Assembly: GCF_921293095.1 (NCBI RefSeq) | Contig: NC_060257.1 | Span: 54,596,968 to 54,660,967, forward strand | Source of the DNA: Ischnura elegans | Lineage: Eukaryota > Arthropoda > Insecta > Odonata > Coenagrionidae | Direction of reading: 5' to 3' | Length of the DNA stretch: 64,000 nucleotides | Notes under the pieces: generated by a model | Database searches by the model: none | What the model was told of the DNA's origin: nothing | What the model saw: only the letters and a program-made list of their open reading frames with translations | Shown here: positions 11,733 to 22,800 of the stretch, in pieces | Layout of the letters: each line of letters opens with the position of its first letter | How positions within the stretch are numbered: the stretch's first letter is position 1 | Position numbers and translations under genes: made by a program

Positions 11733-12850
11733 TGTGAATTAAATGGTAGAATTCGGGAATTTAATTCCTTAAACTACGGCAATTAATTAATGCCAGGGCT
11801 ATTACTTTGAAACTAGTATTATTGCGATTCGGGACTGTTTTTCATTCGCTGTTGTCGATTAGACTATTTTTAGGCTCTATATCCCTACTTCATGGTTCTG
11901 CAACCTTGACTGCCTTTGATATTATGATTCAACTGATGTTTCTCATGCTTAAAGTTATAGCCTGTATTATTGTAAATTTGTAATGCTGATTATGGCAGGG
12001 TGATTTTTCTTTCTTTCACTCTATTCTCATTTCTTGAAGAACTTTTACCTGTGAGAACATCTGAATTTACCCTTTTATTTATTAACCCACCATTATATCT
12101 GCACCCTTCCCTACTCTCTACTCTAAAAAAAGACCTTCAGGGCTCAATATGCTGCACGGCGAAAAATACGTTAAAGTTCACTCAACAACGTCCCAGAATT
12201 AAATTTATGGTGAACACTCATACCTAGACAATTATCACTTTTAAAGGTTTTAGTGCGTCAATTGCGACTGAAATATTTCTCAATCATATGCACGTGATTG
12301 CTTAAAATTTAATTGACGACACACAATTTTTCTAGTTAAATTCCATAAATCGTAAAACAAAACTAACATTTTATTTTTCCCTAGCCAGTGGAAAAAAAAC
12401 ATTTATTTTCTGTAGTTTGATACCTCACTTTCTTTCCAATTTAATTGAAAACAAATATTTTTAAATCAAAACAGTGCATGACATTTCGCTTACTTGTGAC
12501 AATATTTAAGGGTCAAATAGATATCTAAATTAATGTGAACAAAAATAATGGAGAAATAAAGGACGAAAATATACTCCAATGAATTCACACCTCACTTGGG
12601 ACAATATTTCTCCAGTTATAAAATTCGAAATCTCAGCTGCACTTAGATGCATTATATGTCAGTATCAACATCTGCGGTTGTACACCTTGGTCCTAATCGG
12701 TCACTTCTCTGATTGATATCAGGTGGAGGTCTTCTCCGATTGTTCAATACCTCATTACCCTCCCTTTTGCGTTTCTCCGAGTAGTACACGGTACTTCAAT
12801 TTTTATTCATCCTTCGCCTTGTTTCCGCTACGCTTAAGCCTGCCTCCAAC
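11733..12850 (+). repeat. dispersed repeat, inverted relative to 45,190-45,960
   Basis: Long similarity to the reverse complement of 45,190-45,960, including the TTAAATGGTAGAATTCGGGA segment, the ACCCACCATTATATCTGCACC segment, the CAATTGCGACTG segment and the AGGTGGAGGTCTTCTCCGAT segment. The copy at 45 kb lacks the interval corresponding to about 11,766-12,060, an internal deletion. No long frame and no clear terminal repeats were seen. Confidence 0.7.
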
Positions 12851-12898
12851 AAGCTGACTACTTTTCCCCCTTTCGCCTGCTGACTAAGGCATCTTAAA

Positions 12899-13378
12899 TC
12901 AAGATAGGAACATATCCTTCTCGATCGCAAGAAAAACGCGTTCTGGCAATGTGCTCGTCAGTCCTTCCGGAAGAGCTAAAACTCCTTCAAAATCAACTGC
13001 ATTCAAATACGTGGGTAGTGATTTTTGCCGTATCGTTGAGATAGGCGAAGAAAAATTCAGAGGAGCGTTACCATTGTGCGCACATGATGCCATTGAATGC
13101 GCCTCAATTCTACGGAGTTCATCGCGAATCATGCTCTGGGTTGTGGGTGACTCAGTAGTCGGTCGCGTATTTGGACGACGGAGATAGGAAATGGTGTGCC
13201 TTGCTTGAATTTCCCTCACTGACAAAAGAATAACAATCCACTGGAAAGGAAACCCACTATTCCGCGGAGCGAGAGTGGCGGCACAAACTTTGTTGGGATA
13301 CTTTTCTCCCCCATAGTACATGTCTATATTCCTAATTAAACTACGAGAGACGACCTTTTGCCGTTGGCATAGCAGCAA
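12899..13378 (-). CDS. unrecognised 159-codon open frame, possible exon or element fragment
   Basis: This is an open frame with no family I recognise. Its N-terminal part (MYYGGEKYPNKVCAAT and GFPFQ) is shared with a second copy at 3,615-3,700, where differences tend to be conservative or in third positions. That hints the segment was once coding. The remainder (Thr/Ser-rich, then LPTYLNAVDFEGVLALPEG) has no second copy in the window. No start context, splice partner or downstream polyadenylation signal was found. It could be an exon, a fragment of a mobile element, or chance. Confidence 0.25.
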   Translation of the reverse strand: MLLCQRQKVVSRSLIRNIDMYYGGEKYPNKVCAATLAPRNSGFPFQWIVILLSVREIQARHTISYLRRPNTRPTTESPTTQSMIRDELRRIEAHSMASCAHNGNAPLNFSSPISTIRQKSLPTYLNAVDFEGVLALPEGLTSTLPERVFLAIEKDMFLS

Positions 13379-13624
13379 TTTGCGAAGTTCGGGCGCACGC
13401 GGTCAGGACAGTTAGGTTTGTGGTAATGTGCAGAATACAGACAAAGTCGATAAAGGCTGCTTTGGGTGCTTTACGGAAAACGGGCTTCCTGACCTACCGA
13501 GGCAGGTCAAATGTGCGGAGCATGGATGATCCACCCTCGTGATCCTACGTGCTACACTGCTTTAGACGAAGATCATGAAACTCGGAGAAATAGACCATCC
13601 ATACAATAGAACTTTCGCACTAGG

Positions 13625-13760
13625 GGCGCAGACAGGAATTAAGTCTGGGGGTTTGGGTGAAACTAATACTGGGGGCCTGGGGGGTATGGCTTACCCGCCA
13701 GGGTAAGCGAGAGGTGCGGGGGCCCTTCCCCAGAAAATTTTCAATGCTTTATGAGTGTTT
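13625..13760 (+). mobile_element. fragment of a G-tract hAT-type miniature element
   Basis: The order GCGCAGACAGGAATTAAG, GGGG tract, GAAACTAATACTGGG, GAGGTGCGGGGGCCC, CCCCAGAAA matches the left half of the element whose full copies lie at 30,364-30,635 and (inverted) 21,153-21,424. The right half is missing. Confidence 0.55.
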
Positions 13761-15159
13761 TCACTACAGACTAAGATTCTTATTCTTCCTAGTTGTACGA
13801 AGGCAAAATGGGATTCCTATGGCTATGCCTTCGGGGAAGTATATCTCTCATTTTAATGGGACCTGAAAAAACTGTGCGATCGAAAAATGCTGCCTTTTAG
13901 CCACTCTGAAAGATGTATTTTTTCTTTATTGTTCAATAAATTTAAGCCTAATGAAACCCTTGATAATGTTGCGGCTTCCAACCTTTTCATTGTAAATGAT
14001 TTTCCCCACCCTGAAAAAGCTATTTCCAATATTATCCATCTAGATATTTCATGGACTTGGTGTTCAAAGACATACGACAATTACTTTCAGCCGCGAGCCG
14101 TTGCTTCGACAAAAAAATTTGTAAAAAAGTAAGGAATGGGCCAGACGTATATTTTTGAATTCGAGAGTCAAAGAGGTATTTTCCCTCGAAACGGCTTTAA
14201 CAGATGCTATCCTTAATATACGCAACCCACGTATCATTAAAGCCAAGTGGGTCAACTTAGGGGCAAGTGTTTTGTATGGAGCGTAGCTTCAATGGCTGAG
14301 GTTGGAGCTAGCTGTCTGCGCTTTGATTTTTGTTATGAGTATATATTTTATGAATTTTTTTTCCTTCCTTACGTGATGTTCGCATCATTGGACATCATGG
14401 GATAGAAATGGATTGCACTCATAATGTGGTATAATTTAACAAGTCTTTAAACATAATTTACATTATATGTAAGAAAAGGCTTATATTTACCTAGTCACCC
14501 TCATTACATTGAATTGTCTGCATATTAGCTATTGGTAGAGTAGGAAAGACTGTGGTTGTAATACCTCCACAAAAGAAAGTATGTTATGGAAATTTTCTGA
14601 AGACACCGTGAAATACTTTTCGAAAAGTTGAAAGTTTAGTAAACTTTTTTAAATTCATTGATGTAACTAATATTTGAATCATTGTCTTTCAAAACCTATC
14701 ACCAATGTTGGTGTACTTCCTGCTCATTACTTCCCTTGATCCAGTTTAAGACATTAAAAATATGAGTCAGTTCGAATATCTAAAACCTTCTTCAGGGAGC
14801 GTGCATGCTTAAGTAGTTGGTGACGAAGTAAACTACGAACTTCAAGGTGGCCCAGGGAAAGAAATTTATTCCACGGACCTGAATTCTTAAATGTCAGTTT
14901 ACTGCAACTTAGTCTGGGGTGAGAATTATCTTTCGGGTTTAACTATTGAGTGAATGAGTTTCGTTTTAATGAGGAAAAAGTTAAACTACATTGGACATTA
15001 TTATGTGGGCGAATGAAGCCAACCCATCCATTACCTGCGGGAAAAATTTTTTAGGTAAAAAATTTAAAAGTAAAAAAAATTTAAAAGGTAAACATGATAA
15101 AACCAGAGTGAAATACAAGTCGTTTTCCGTATTTTCGGCCAATACGACTGAATAATTCA
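13761..15159. other. intergenic, no gene supported
   Basis: Overlapping frames of 75-81 codons exist on both strands at 13,853-14,132. I recognise no family in either, so I do not call a gene. The rest is AT-rich and featureless to my reading. Confidence 0.4.
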
Positions 15160-15260
15160 ATGACAATCCTCGCAATTGCAAACATTTTATTTCAAAATAT
15201 TGGAAAAAAGTGGATCGCATTGCACTTATCACCACACCGTGGACATTTTTGAAAACCGAC
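15160..15260 (+). repeat. conserved block of about 85-100 bp, copy 1 of 3
   Basis: A block running from GCAATTGCAAACATTTT through AAAAAGTGGATCGCATTGCA to ACATTTTTGAAAACC recurs at 45,086-45,180 (same orientation) and at 16,435-16,525 (inverted). It looks like an end of a dispersed element. The three copies have different flanks. Confidence 0.6.
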
Positions 15261-16301
15261 CGAAGTGGCAACACAAATCACCTTTATATGGGATGGATTG
15301 GGGCCTCCTCTATGCAGCCCCCCTGTGCAAACCACTGTACTTCAACCAATCGATTCCTCATAACCCCTCCCAGTGTGAAGTAATGACATTGCGCATCTGG
15401 CCATCTTAAGAAGAACCTCCATAGTTGTGCCTCATTAAAATGTGCAATATTAGTGATAATATTCGGCACTCCCCTCATACATTTTGGATTTGATGGCGGC
15501 TTGGAAGATAAGTTGCTAGGATCCCATGCGATCGTTTCTTCGCCTAAAAATGCACTCACTATTTTTAAATCGAAATTTGCCTAATTTCCCATTTCAAAGA
15601 CTCGCGGGTGGGACCCATATTTCAGCATGGCTTCAACCGCTCCCGTGCGCAGTAGCGGATAAGGAAAAAACTCAAGGGAGCGCAAAAGATATTTTGAGCT
15701 ACCTATACTTTTATCGTAATAAAAAATAATCAAGTTACATGTAAATTTTAAGATACTTTTGTTTAAACTGGTTATACGCAAAAACATAACAATGTTATCT
15801 TATGATATAAAAAAGTCACAATTGTAGTCCTACAATGTTCGGAAATGCGGGCAACTCCGCAAGGGGGGACGCGCGCCCCATGCGCCCCCATATATATCCG
15901 CCACTGCCAGTGCGCGATGCATAGCGACCAGCATTACATAGTTTAAAGATCAGTGTAATTGTTTATTATCTGTAATACAGGGTCACCATAAAATAATGGT
16001 ACTATTTCAGTAATCCATAGGAATATGGTAGGAAAATATCAGTCACGCCTTGCGTGCGTTATCGACCAAAACATCATCGTTCATTTTGATTCCTACTTCC
16101 ATCAGCTAACCAGGATTAAAGTTTCGTGACGCGATTTTTCTCCACCCTGCATAATAATGGCGCTGTGTTCGCCAAGGTAACTGCATAGAGGGGGCCAAAT
16201 TCCATCCCACGGAAGGCTGATTTCTGTTGCCAATTCGGTCCCATTTTAATCGGTTTTCAAAAATTAGATCTAAGGATTCCGCGGCGTTTCTTCATATGAT
16301 T

Positions 16302-16424
16302 CTCGGCTTTCGGGGGTTCTTCCGCGTTGAGATGACCATCGGTGACAACAGTATCTTCAAGTTCTTTCGAAGTCGTCACTTTCGAAGTGGCCATCTCAAC
16401 GCGGAGGAACGCCCGAAAGCCGGG
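16302..16424. repeat. inverted repeat (33-bp arms, about 57-bp loop)
   Basis: The left arm at 16,302-16,334 (CTCGGCTTTCGGGGGTTCTT and onward) pairs with the right arm at 16,392-16,424, with only about two mismatches. The loop contains TTCGAAGTCGTCACTTTCGAA. The right arm is followed by an inverted copy of the conserved block (16,435-16,525). It may be a small foldback element or its end. Confidence 0.75.
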
Positions 16425-16434
16425 ACTCGTATGG

Positions 16435-16525
16435 TTTTCAAAAATGTCCGCGGCGCCGTGATGGGTGCAATGCGATCCACTTTTTCCGATATTTGGCAGT
16501 AAAATGTTCGCAATTGCGAGGATAA
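16435..16525 (-). repeat. conserved block, copy 2 of 3 (inverted)
   Basis: Reverse-complement match to 15,160-15,260 and 45,086-45,180: GGTTTTCAAAAATGTCCGCG, then TGCAATGCGATCCACTTTTT, then AATGTTCGCAATTGCG. Confidence 0.6.
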
Positions 16526-16679
16526 GCATTGAAAAGTTATGAATTTGATTGATCACGTCATCACGTAGGAGTATAAATTTCGGTTTGCACCCCAATGATG
16601 CCTATTTTTCCCGTGAAACTTGGAAATTATGCATAATTAAAATCGGAAATTTTTCCTTCAGCGACGCGACCATACACTA

Positions 16680-16845
16680 ATCGTATACATTGTATTTAAA
16701 TTATATACATTGTATAAAAATTGTATATGCTGTGTACAGCAAGTGACTTATTACAATTTATACAATTTGTGTATAAGTTGTATACAACCTGTATAAGTTG
16801 TATAAAATTTTTATACGGTTTTATACAATTTTTTCCAGTGAATTA
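16680..16845 (+). repeat. TTGTATA-rich imperfect repeat upstream of protease copy A
   Basis: Repeated TTGTATA, TTATACA and GTATAAGTTGTATA motifs lie directly before exon 1 of the protease. The inverted copy before exon 1 of copy B (43,595-43,745) is the same type of sequence, so it was duplicated with the gene. It offers many TATA-like sites, and a promoter role is possible but unproven. In copy A the string TTTTTTCCAGTGAATTACGG before the ATG could also act as a splice acceptor of a 5' UTR intron. Confidence 0.6.
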
Positions 16846-16881
16846 CGGAACGCGCCCTGCCATCGCTTAGCAACTGTAAGG

Positions 16882-19800
16882 ATGAATGCGACTACAGCGG
16901 TCATCGCTTTGGCTGTTATAGCCAGCGCTTCGAGTGAGTACCTAAACAGTCACGTTTATTTGTAGATAGATGCACAGACATTGAGAGCACCCATAACTCA
17001 CTCTTTACCGGTCGTGTTTTGTGTATTTTATGTGTATTTGAGCGACGGATTTCTCTCGTAACCCATTTCCGGCAAGAAAAATGTCTGCTTGCGATTTTGA
17101 AGATATTAATGAGCTCCGCTCCTATATTGTCGTCTTTAAGTTATCTTTCGAAAATATTTTAATGGCGCTCAGGGCTGGGCAGTATTCCAAATATAAGTAT
17201 TTTAAAATGCATATTTGAAATACATTTGTAATCCTTACTTGATATTTCATATACACGACTTGAATGCATCTTGCATTTTGACTTCATGTACAGATTTTTA
17301 GTATATTACAAAATTTAAAACACGAAGAAGAATTATATAAAACACGAAGTACTCCGACCATGAATAACGAAATGGTCGAAAGTTAAAACAAAACACTCAG
17401 TATAACGGCTAAAAAATAACTTTCGACTATTTCGTTATTTATGATAGGAGCACTTCGTGTTTTATATCATTCTTCTCAGCTTTTTTGGTACTTTAAAAAT
17501 ATGCTATTAAGATTGAGATATTATGAGAAAGTAAAAAAAGTTAATAATTCTATTAGAGGTGCTAGTTGCCTTCGTCGGGGAGAGGAAAGGGACAGGCGAA
17601 CGGACCCACCAACTACCTGTGTCGTTCCTGTACAGTTTTTTTGTCGGTCCTTTCCTACCCTCCTTTGCTCGCGGCTCTGGTACTTCGCGGACCTGTGCGC
17701 CAACTTACGGTGTAAACAGTATAAACTAATTTTAACACTTTTCATATTCGAAAAAATAATTTGTTAAAGAAAATTTGGTAAATTCATGATTTTTCTATAT
17801 TTTGTTTTCATTTATGAAGGAAAATAATTGTGCTTTTATATTTCGGGGGGGTGTCCGGACCCCGCGTATCCCCCCTGGCTACGCCACTGGGTGCAACACT
17901 ATGACAGGCAACAGTGCAACAACGATAGGTGACAAGGCTGCGACAGGTACTGCAGCTGAGTCAACCTGGCTGTGGAACAGGCAGGCTAGCCCTGCTTGTC
18001 AACATTACTCGTCTCAGTGGCGTAACTATGGGGGGGGGGGTCGTGAGGGAGTAGATCCCCCCCGAAAAGCCTCAGATAAATAACAAAATATATTTAAAGC
18101 TATCGTATAATTATTAGACATAACAACTGCATCTGCTTTAAGTTCAATCTTTAAAAGCCAAAGTGATATAAAATGTATTTCCAGGCATTTCTTTTTTCAA
18201 AACGTTTAACAGATTTTGCCCGTCGGGGAGGGGGTCGCCAACTCAGGCCATCTCATCCCCCCCAAGGCATACTCCTAGTAACCCCACTTATTCATCTCAT
18301 TCTTTTGTCAACATTATTCATCTTATTCTTTCCCAAGGCTTCCGAGTGCCCAATGGGCGACCGCTACTTGACGGGAGAATCATTGGTGGGGAGGATGCAG
18401 CCCCCGGAGAGTTCCCTTACCAGGTAAGGAATAAGATCAAGGGCACACCTAGGATCAAAACTTGGGTGGGTGGGTGGCAAACCATTGTTGTTCAAGTTAT
18501 AGGTAAGATTTAAGCATGGAAAAGGTGAATGAAATCAACATTTTGAGAAAAATGTAACGGCTCCTTATTAGTTTTTAAAATTATTTGGTTGAAAAAATAT
18601 TATTTTCCTTAAAAACATATGCAATTTTTGTTTCTAGATGGGGCAGCTGCCCCCTCCTGCCCCTCGCTGGGTACGCCCACGACTAAGATCATCAATATCA
18701 TCACTGGTCAACGATCCTTAGATTGGTTTTACGCAGCTCTACACTCAATTCTACTATTAGCTATGATCCGTTTAAAATATTTTTATGACCGGCATTGTCC
18801 TGCAATTTCGGAAGGTTTTGAGTTTTGGTTTAATTGCCTAGTTTTGTTTTTATGGCCAAAATTGAAAGCCATCCACAGAGCCAGTGGTACATCGAGGGAG
18901 GTTCCGACCCTGCCCTCCCCTCCCGCGGGAATATAAAAACACAATAACTTCTTGAGAACTAATTATATTTTAACAAAATATTTTATAAAATGAAGTTTTT
19001 TCCGATTGTAAAATGTGTTTAAATTAGTTTAAAACACACTACTTAGTTCCCTGATTTTCAAAAGTTTTCCCGCGAACTCCCCTGGTTCAACCCTGGTTTT
19101 AGATTCCCGCCCCGAAGAAAATTCCTGGCTGCGTCACTGTGTGGAGCCCTGTCTTTTATTTTATTTAATTTATTTAAATCTGCATGTTTAAACCATATTT
19201 TCTTCATGTATATGACCTCGTGTCCAATTTCTCCTATTCCATCTTTCAGCTCTCCTTGAGAATAGGCGTATATCACATCTGTGGTGCATCCATCTTGAGC
19301 GAGGACTGGGCCATGACTGCCGCACACTGCGTTCACGAGTGAGTATCAACGAGAAACAGAAACTCGTATCCAATGGCCGTGATGTAGGTATTACGTTATA
19401 GGTGCAAAAAAATACTGTGTTGGTTTGCTGGAACGGAAGAATTCGCAGCAGTGACCATGAGCGTATCCAGCGGGGGTCAGGAGGGGTCAGCTGCCCCCCA
19501 CACCCCCATTAAGAAAAAATTGCAAAAGTCTTTAAGGAAAATTAGGACTGGATGGAAATGAAAGTTTTCAACAATTTTTACATTTTCTTTAAACTCATGT
19601 ATTAGACATGTTACAAAAATAATTTTTTTTCCTGCAAATAATTTTCAAAACTAATAAAGTGTTGTTTTCTAAAAATTAAATAAAATTTTCTTAAAATGCT
19701 GGTCCCATTAACCTTTTCCATGCCAAAATATTACAACTTGAACGGCCATGGCTTACCCTCCCCTAGTTTTGATCCTGGGTACGCCCATTGACAATGACCA

Positions 19801-22800
19801 ACCCAAGCTTCTCAACCGGAAATCGCTGTCAAGCACTAATCTCACGTGAGATTGGTCAAAATGCGTATTTTCAGTGTAAAAACGTTAATATATGCTTCAT
19901 TTGAGTTGCGTTGCGATGCATTCATTGCGTTGGATTTATTTAAAAAAAATGACTGCTTTTGCTATTTTTATGTAAGATAAGTTAAGGCTAGTATTTAAGA
20001 TAGCTAAGATCATAGTCTATAATCACATTTTACACTGATTCTTGCGGAAAAAAATTACGTGACACTTGCCTCCTCTCCCCAACGTGAGATGGAGTGAGAG
20101 TCGGCTCAACCCCCTCGCCTAAACGACTCACGTAATTAATGGATGCCGCCTAAACCGTTGTGGAGTTGTGTTCAGCATTTCGCCCAATCTTTGTTATTCA
20201 CGCAGCGAATTTTTTTTGGCTCCAGCCATACGCAGAAAGATCAGTTCGTCACCATCACAATAGGGTAGTTTCCTATTATTTTTTTATTGCCTTAATCGAA
20301 AGATTATTACTCCTGGAGTACGTATTTCACGCTTTTAGATTTTTAAATGACAATATCTATTTTTCGCGATTAAATGAAAATTGAAAATTTTCAAGCGCGC
20401 GAAAACGCGACGCTCAAGTATGAATGCCGGGAAATATCTCCGTACCTCGTATTTCTGGTTCCCCCTCCCGCCCGGTGAGGTGACCTTGAGGCGAGCCTTA
20501 GCGCTGATACGTCGCAGACTGCCAGCAGGTAGCTGAGTTCCTTGTTGAATGGTAGCACTTGGCATGAAAAAGGTTTATTAATACCTTATCAAACGAAGAA
20601 AACTTTCCGACCTTAGCCAGTTTTAGTAGGTGATTATTAAGACATGTTTCCCTGGGCTCTGTGCCTCATGCATGCATTGGTAACCTCAGACGATATATAA
20701 CTCCTATCCTCTCGTGTAGAAACTAGGTCCCTATGACGTCACGTGGAGTGGAATCGCATGGGCGCCAATCTGGCCTTTTTCAAATGAGGATAAAATTTGA
20801 CCCTTGCCATTCGTCTAAACCGGTATTTCAAAAACCAAATAATTTGTGCATTGTGAATACACTAATAGTGGGTAAGGAATCGTAATCAATGCCTTTCGTT
20901 TTCTTTGATGAAGGAAACTACCCTATTGTTATGCATTGTTACATGTTGCAGGATAATTACACTTTCTGTGCAATTGCCTAGGTTTTTCAACATACGAACA
21001 AGGTCTCGGAATGTGTCTTGTTCGTATATTGAGAACTTTCTGTGCCTGCCTTCAGTACCCTTTTTCCTGACTGTTGGTGGCTGGACAGGAGAGAGCTAGT
21101 AACCAATAGCATATTCAATCCTTGCTCCTTTAGAGAAACATGCTCCATATATCAGTGGCGTAGTGATGGGTATTTTTGGGGATACCCCCCCCCCCAGAAC
21201 TCAGTGAAATTTTAAAATTTAATAGATTTTACTTAATTGGATATATTTTACCTATAGAATAGTGTAAGAATAAAATATTCCTCAGTAAGCCGTTAAACTC
21301 ACCATTTTGAGCTATTTATCTTAAATATTTCTGGGGGAGGGCACCCACTCCTCCCTTATTGCATATCCCCCAGTATTAGTGTCTCCTAAATCCCCCCTAG
21401 CCTTAATTCCTAGCTGCGCACCTGCTATATTCATCAGATGCTTTATATATGCTTTGTTTCCTTACTTCTACGCTTGTACTCTCAGGTGTAAGGAGATTCT
21501 TCTTTTTGTAGAAAGCCCTCTTCAACTGCACTATTCTACTGATGATTTATTTCTCTCTGATTCCTTTGTTGGTAACTCGGCTTCTTAGATCCAATGGATC
21601 CTTCCTGCTGGTGGATAATAAAATGGAGTATTGCTGTTCTCTTTATTTTTCACTCTTCATTACAATAGATCAAAATAATAGTGAACCACCCACGTTCTCC
21701 AAATAGCAATTTTTTCTTTGAACATGACAGCTACAGGATAACTATAGTGCTTGAATGGAATCCTTCATGCAATTGTGGCCAATTATTACCTTTCAGTGTG
21801 GGTCGCAATCGCCTGCAGCTCATGGCTGGTTCTCTTGACGTTGATGAGGGGGACATTTATCATGTAACTTATTTCACTGTTCACCCCAATTATGATCCAG
21901 TCACCTTAGACTGGGATATGGCAGTACTCAAGGTAATTTTTTGTTCTTCTATAGCTATATGGGTATGAGATAAAATATTAAAATATGTTACTAGAAGACC
22001 ACTAATTTTTGTTTATTTTTCTTTTTGTTAGTTGTATTTGAATATTTAATAACAGAGTTTTAGTATACATAGACGAATCCAGGGGGGGGGGGCATGTGCC
22101 CCCCTCCCTGACCCTTAAAAAATATGCAAGATTTTTAATACGGTCCCATTATCATTGCGTTCATTTTGTATTAAGAGGTATACTTGTGCCCCACCAGAAG
22201 AAAATCTTGGATACGGCCTTCCTTCCCCCCCCCCCCCAGAAGGAAATCATGGATCCGCCCCTGTTAGTACAAACTGCTATTTTTATACTTAAAACATATG
22301 CTGACGACTTTTTGTTAAATAATTTCCTGAATATTTATAAAACTTTAATCTTTAAGTATAAAGATTTTTAAAATTCAATTAATTTTGTAGTGAATATTTT
22401 GGATATTGCATTAATTTATATTTAATTATATTTTATTAATGTATATTTCAATGTATTAGGGTATTAGTTTATATTCGTTCAAGAGCGTTTCTGAGTTGAT
22501 TTGGTGGAAGTACAATATATATCCATGTTGAAGATCACAAATGATAATTACCACATTTTTAAATGCAACACTCAACAACCGACCATGGTTTCAACATCTA
22601 GCGCCATTTTCACTTTGAAATGACACAATGTGTTGAATCCATTGGAGGTTGTTGAGTTTTGGAGTTAAAAAGTGTGGAAATTACCATTTGTGTTCTTTCA
22701 CCATGAGTTAATTTATGTTGTTGTTATTTTGAATATTATATAAATAAATGAATACTTATTTCATTATATTAACACAAATTTTTTTCCATTTTCAGTTGCT

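Noticed and set aside
13853-14132. Overlapping 75- and 81-codon frames on opposite strands
   Set aside because: No recognisable motif or second copy, and no splice or polyadenylation context. Not enough to call a gene.
17441-17767. 108-codon frame repeated in inverted orientation at 33,369-33,695
   Set aside because: Conserved only because the intron was duplicated with the gene. It overlaps a foldback element and shows no protein features; the single differences do not favour codon conservation.
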